Part shown: piece after piece, positions 59,107 through 64,000 of the stretch
How the letters are laid out: the number at the start of each line of letters is the position of its first letter
How positions within the stretch are numbered: position 1 is the stretch's first letter
NCBI GenBank assembly: GCA_025618425.1
Contig: CM046833.1
Span: 31,989,833-32,053,832, forward strand
DNA: 64,000 nt
Direction of reading: 5' to 3'
Source: Heliocidaris tuberculata
Taxonomy: Eukaryota; Echinodermata; Echinoidea; Camarodonta; Echinometridae
Position numbers and translations under genes: made by a program
Notes under the pieces: generated by a model
What the model was told of the DNA's origin: nothing
What the model saw: the letters and a program-made list of their open reading frames with translations, nothing else
Databases searched by the model: none

Positions 59107-61790
59107 CAGGGCGGCAAAGCGTCTCGTGTTTGGGGGGGGGGGGGGGGTAAAGTAGACAGCAGCAGAAAAAGAACTTCTGGGGAAAGGGGGCATGCACAAG
59201 GGGGCGTTAACAGAAAAGGCACTTTTTAGGGAAAAGGGAAAGGCATAAATGGAACTGTTGAAATGAATACATAGGTTTTAGACAATACGCCCTACATTTT
59301 GTAGCCATCTCAGGAAAGATTCAAATAATCCTATTTGTTTCTCGCTTTACATCACAGTGTGCAGTTGAGTGTGAGGGTCTGTGATGGTCTGCACATTCAT
59401 TTCATTTCCAAGCGAGCATAATATAGCAGGCTGTGACATCCAGTGGTGGGTCCGGGGGGGGGGGGGGGCCTTTTGGCGGAGCTTTGTAGAATTATCCCTG
59501 ATAGACATCCGGGACTTCGGCCCCCCATTTTGGTGTCAGAGGTCTTTCTTTTTTCTTTATTTTTTTCGCTTATCACTCTTTCACATCGAGAGTTCACCCC
59601 CTTTTTTTGAAAAATCCTGGATTCGCCAGTGACATAAGATTCTTATGAAGAGGAAAAAGTCATCCTAGTTGGGTTCAAAGTACAACGTCATCATGAAAGA
59701 CTGGATAGACCCAGGGGCGTCGCTAGGCTTTTCTGAGTTGGAGGTGGGGGGGGGGGGGGGGTTTCGAGACCACTAACTTACCGACGAACCTGAGTCTGTG
59801 TGCCACCGATTACCGATAAAACCTTTTGTGAACGATTTTATTTTTTATTGGGGGAGGGGCAGGTGCAGAAGCAAGCAATAGAATAATTTGTTCTCAACCA
59901 GTGACGAGTGTCAAACGTGAGTCTATTTTCATTTAACAAATCTAATTCGAATAAATTTTTTTTCTTGCCGATTTCTATATTAAAGCAACACCTACTATCA
60001 CTCTTGTTCCACATCAAATGAGTGCAAGCCCATTTTTGATGTTCGATTTTAATAATAATCATATTTAAGGGAATGTTAATTTTTGACTGGGCGAGCGAGC
60101 GTAGAGAGCGAGCGGGAAAAAAATAGTAATACTTCTCGTTGAAAAAAAATTCGCAAAAAATAGCATAAACGGAATCTTCTTGGCAAGTGGTGGGGTTGGG
60201 AACAATCGTATTTAAGGGAATGTTAATACTGATTAGGCGAGCGAGCGTAGCGAGAGATCAATTTTTTAAACACTTCCCTTTTGATAATAATGTATAGCAT
60301 AAACGGGATTTTCTTGCTGCGAAGCGGGGCGAGCACAATCGTATTCAGTATGGGAATGTTAATTTTTTTAAGGCGGGCGAGCTATTTTTTGAAAAAATAA
60401 TGACTGAAAAAATTATCCCCATAAAATGACGATTACCCTGATACCCCCCCCCCCCCAGGATAACTACCCCCTGTTCAATTACCCCAGAACCAAGGGGTAG
60501 TTGTCCGGGGGTAATTGTCCTAGGGGCAGTTGTCTGGGGGGGGGGGGTAGTTGTCCTGGGGTAGTTTTCCAGGGGGTAGTTGTACTAGAATCGGTCATTG
60601 GAAAAAAATCCTTTACCTCCTGCCTAATAATGAATTCTACCAAGTTTGGGTTAAAATCCGGCCATGCATTTCGGGAAGAAGTTGAAAAAATTGAAAAGAT
60701 TGGCACGACGGACGACTGAGATGGTGAGTGACCGCAATAGCCCAATTGAACATTTCGGCTCAGGTGAGCTAAAAGGCCAACAATCAGAGGTGAAATGGGC
60801 ACTTCTTGCATACCATAAGTGATAATCACTAGCTATGAGTATGAGTATGGAAAAGGGAGACTGGAGTATTTATTATTTATTATTTAAAAAACGGGGCAAT
60901 TATTGCAGTAAGGGAAAAGGGACACCTATTAGATTTTGACAGGGACATTTTGATCAGGGGAAGGAGCTCTTATCAAAAAACGATGGCACTTATTAAAAGG
61001 ATAAGGGGCACGTTTCATAAGAAATTAACACTTTGGGGGGATCAAAAGGGCACTTAATGGAAAGAAAATGCCATGTATCAGAATGAAAGGGGCAATATTA
61101 TTGAGGATAAATAGGGCACTCAACAGATGAAAAGGAGCACCTATTAGAGGGAAACGATAACTTTACTGAAAAAAGGAAATAGGGATACTTGTCTATTAAT
61201 TAAAGTAAAACAGGTAGCTCTCAGAATTAATAGGGGGAATAATAGATGAAGGAGTACTTATCAGCTTATGAGAATGACAAAAATGTTGTTGCAAAGGAAA
61301 AGATGCACTTATCGAAGGAAAAGGGGCACGTATCAGATTTGAATAGTGGTTTTTATTAAAAAGGAATTCATATTACCAAAAGGGACATTTTCAGAGGTGA
61401 AAAAGGAACATTTACTATAATAAGATAAATTTATATAGTGTATAGCTACTTTTTAAAATTATTCTACTGTGCTGTGATGTAATGTAACAGAACTCTCAAC
61501 AATTCTACTGAATAAACACACATTATAAAGAAACTATTGGAGGGGAAGGGGTACTTGCAAGAGTAAATGTAGCACCTGTTTGATTTGAATAGGGATGGTA
61601 ATCCAAGTTAACATGGTTAAGGGTGGCTTTTATCATAGGTGGTAAGGGAGACTTTTATAAGAATGTGGAACTGGCACCAGTTAGAAAGAAAAGGAGACAC
61701 TTTCCTGAAGTACAAGGGTTCACATTTCCTATTTAAAAGGAGTACTTTGGGGATATTTTAAAAGTGAGAAACTGTTCACCCTCCCCCCCC
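59107..61790. mobile_element. Second copy of the minisatellite-bearing hAT-like family (right end unclear)
   Basis: Starts CAGGGCGGCAAAGCGTCTCG; includes a diverged GGGCACTTATCAGA-type minisatellite (60870-61760) and repeated GCGAGCGAGCGTAGCGAG blocks (60080-60380). Hosts the nested MITE 59441-59628 and another left end, CAGGGGCGTCGCTAGGC, at about 59712. Confidence 0.5.
59441..59628. mobile_element. hAT-type MITE, fourth copy
   Basis: Starts CAGTGGTGGGTCCGG, ends CTGGATTCGCCA; flanks GTGACATC and GTGACATA agree at 7 of 8. The final bases of the right end seem lost. It is nested in the larger element beginning at 59107. Confidence 0.65.
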
Positions 61791-61923
61791 CCCCCCCCGG
61801 ACGTACCACTTTTGTATGTCTCCGACTGTCAGATGTACAACATTGGTAAGAACATGGAACAGTTAGCAAAGATTTTTCATCCAAAGGGAAGAGATAGCTA
61901 AGTGGTATCGAGATACCCAAACA

Positions 61924-62251
61924 TGGGTGTCGATCCCGGGGGGTGGGGGCTAGGCCTATATATCCCCCCGAAATTTGAGGTGGGGGATGGCCTGTATTAT
62001 CACCCCCCCCCCCCCCCCCACCCTATTATTTTTGGATAAAATAAGGGAGAATTGTGATACATTAACTTAAAACTAATAATTATCCAAATTCATTATTTAG
62101 CAACATTTATTCACACAGAAAACCATTTCCGGATGCTCTAAAATGCAAGTTTTATAGACACATTTTGGAAAAAGTCCCTGGCGTGGGAGACCCCCTTCCA
62201 CACCCTCCCCTCGCCGGTCATCCCCCAATCATGAACACGGTCGACACCCCT
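61924..62251. mobile_element. hAT-type element (GGTGTCGATC family), second copy
   Basis: Ends CATGGGTGTCGATCC and GGTCGACACCCCTG; interior collinear in reverse with 46396-46842 (GATGGCCTGTATTATCA, GGTCATCCCCCAATCATGAA). Flanking octamers agree only partly. Confidence 0.7.
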
Positions 62252-63839
62252 GTTCCCAAGGAAAGTTATAATAAATGACCTTAAATTAAATTCCATGTAT
62301 ACAAATAAGGATTTATTTTGTAATAGATACGATCTATTATAAGATAAAAACCATCTCTGTCTTTCGTTCTCAAAATATAAAATCATACCCCAACAAAGAT
62401 TAAACTGCTGTCTGCATGGTAAAAAAAAAAAAAAAAATTGCACAGATTTGCACATTCATTGACTTGCATATTGGGATAAATGTACATTACTCCACTAGAG
62501 TCCTGGTTGTGTTATTGTGTTTACATCATACAATACACAATATCATACAGAGTATTGTCTTCTCATAACCCTCTTAATACTTAAGTCTGCTCTTCCCAAG
62601 AGTATAGAATTCCATTATCTATGTATGGATACATGACAAAAATCATCACTGAATATTGCTGTTTATTTCTCTCACTTTCTGATATGATGTTCCACCTCCC
62701 GGAGATTGACCCATTGCATTCATATGACTTTATATTTTTTGAAAGGAAAATTCTGTGTTTGTGGACCGCACAGTGAATTTATAATGAACCATAATGATAC
62801 ATATAAATGTTATAATGAATCATTTTCCAGTTATAGTTAATAATAACTTATATTATAAAAATGAAATAAAGTTTGGCTTTTGCACGACAAATGAAAAGAA
62901 ACGCCCTAATATCAAATAATTTTTTAACCTCTGATTTAGTATGCAATATCGCAAATTGTGACTTACATTTTTGGGTAAATGTGATTCAGCATTATTTAAA
63001 TAATTATAAGTATAATGTTAAACACTGATGATTAATCTTTGAATAATTTTGCAGAATGAGTATAATCATTTCATTTGTAGACTTTAATTGATTATTTATT
63101 CTATTTTTTTTTTAACTTGATGTATTAGTGCACTGTGATAGTACTTTGTTGCTCTGCTAATAAGCTCCACATTAGCATCAACCTGCATGTATATTAAAAG
63201 AGAAGGTTTTTAATCATCCATAATAAAGTTCTGTGTCTCTGACAGTAAAGGCCCGATCAGACTTCACCGATTTTCACCACAATAAAATAGTTAGACACTG
63301 CCAGGGGCAGATTTGGGACCGCAATTCGGTTATAGGGAACTGCTATGTGACCGGCCAATTGATCCTATAACGTACATGTAGGCAAGTTTTCTTACATATT
63401 CACTATTATGATTTTGAAAGATTATCAATACCTTGGCGAGACCGACTTCCGAGTGGTCGACCAAATGATGAAAGCCATGAAAACATAATTGTGATGGGGT
63501 GGGCGCTAAAGTCTGTACAGCTAAAAATCCGCTTTACAGTTTTTTAAAGTTTGTGAGCGAGCAAAAAATTTGACACTGTTTAGTCAAAACACTTCTGTCT
63601 AATATCTAGAAAGATTTGAATTGTAAGCTCAGATTATATAGATGTATATTAAGAATCTGACATATGCTTGCATTTTGTTCAGGTAGGAATGTGTGGTAAT
63701 TTTCAAATTCCCATAGTTTCGTGATGTGTAACTCATTATTAACCATGACAACGTCCATGAGGAACACATCCACAACTAACTTGAAAGGCCAAGACCACCG
63801 CAAAAATTGAGTTGAATCAATAAAGTAAAATTAAACTAA
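62252..63839. other. Unassigned, no gene
   Basis: AT-rich DNA. GTGAGCGAGCAAAAAATTTG near 63550 is shared with the hAT-like element family at 41330. No coding sequence recognised. Confidence 0.45.
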
Positions 63840-64000
63840 AAAAGGTAAAAAATTCATCAAAATCGGATAAAAAACGAGACGTTTATGTCATTTTAATGTT
63901 TTGCATTGTTTCATGAAACAGTGATATGCATAATATGGGCTGTAGGCAAATTATTGAGCCGATGATGTCATGAGCTCACTTTTCTTTTTGTATTTTTTAT
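63840..64000. mobile_element. Foldback element arm, cut by window end
   Basis: TTTGCATTGTTTCATGAAAC, CAGTGATATGCATAATATGG and GATGATGTCATGAGCTCACT match the left arm of 8121-8525. Confidence 0.7.

Overview
The window looks like nuclear DNA from an invertebrate deuterostome, most likely an echinoderm. This is inferred from short intron-split immunoglobulin (Ig) exons, AT-rich introns, long homopolymer G/C tracts and very dense inverted-repeat transposons and tRNA-derived SINEs. There is no operon structure and no bacterial or viral gene.

The coding content is a small cluster of single-pass Ig-superfamily receptor genes. Two apparently intact paralogues lie in tandem on the minus strand: gene A (coding exons 31731 down to 17111, about 370 aa) and gene B (51540 down to 40146, about 372 aa). 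Each has a 5' untranslated exon, a signal-peptide exon, three Ig exons, a 33-39 nt stalk micro-exon and a terminal exon with the membrane helix and a tail of only a few residues. The introns join in consistent phase (0, then 1 throughout). A third, diverged and apparently broken relative lies on the plus strand (2692-6381). One of its two tandem Ig1-type exons is interrupted by a 300-bp CTT microsatellite, and its last codons are repeated in a downstream tandem array.

Layout: 1-2690, repeats (SINE, GA-rich DNA). 2692-6381, plus-strand gene relic. 6364-8540, tandem array, a hammerhead-ribozyme-like motif and a foldback element. 9482-16467, foldback elements, one carrying a LINE reverse-transcriptase relic. 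17111-33420, gene A, whose introns carry many insertions missing from B. 33660-36100, SINEs, a Penelope-like fragment and an isolated unidentified coding-like exon. 36140-52700, gene B, whose unit also holds insertions absent from A. 53179-64000, transposons only, apart from a third copy (54725-54978) of the segment that starts the A and B duplication units.

Comparing A with B explains much of the window. The unit was duplicated (about 11.04-33.4 kb and 36.14-52.7 kb) and then filled with different transposons, so each paralogue serves as the empty-site control for the other. At protein level the middle Ig domain is nearly identical between A and B, while Ig1 and Ig3 have diverged several times more. 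Receptors with almost no cytoplasmic tail, in tandem arrays with diverging outer domains, suggest recognition or immune-type proteins, but function cannot be read from the sequence.
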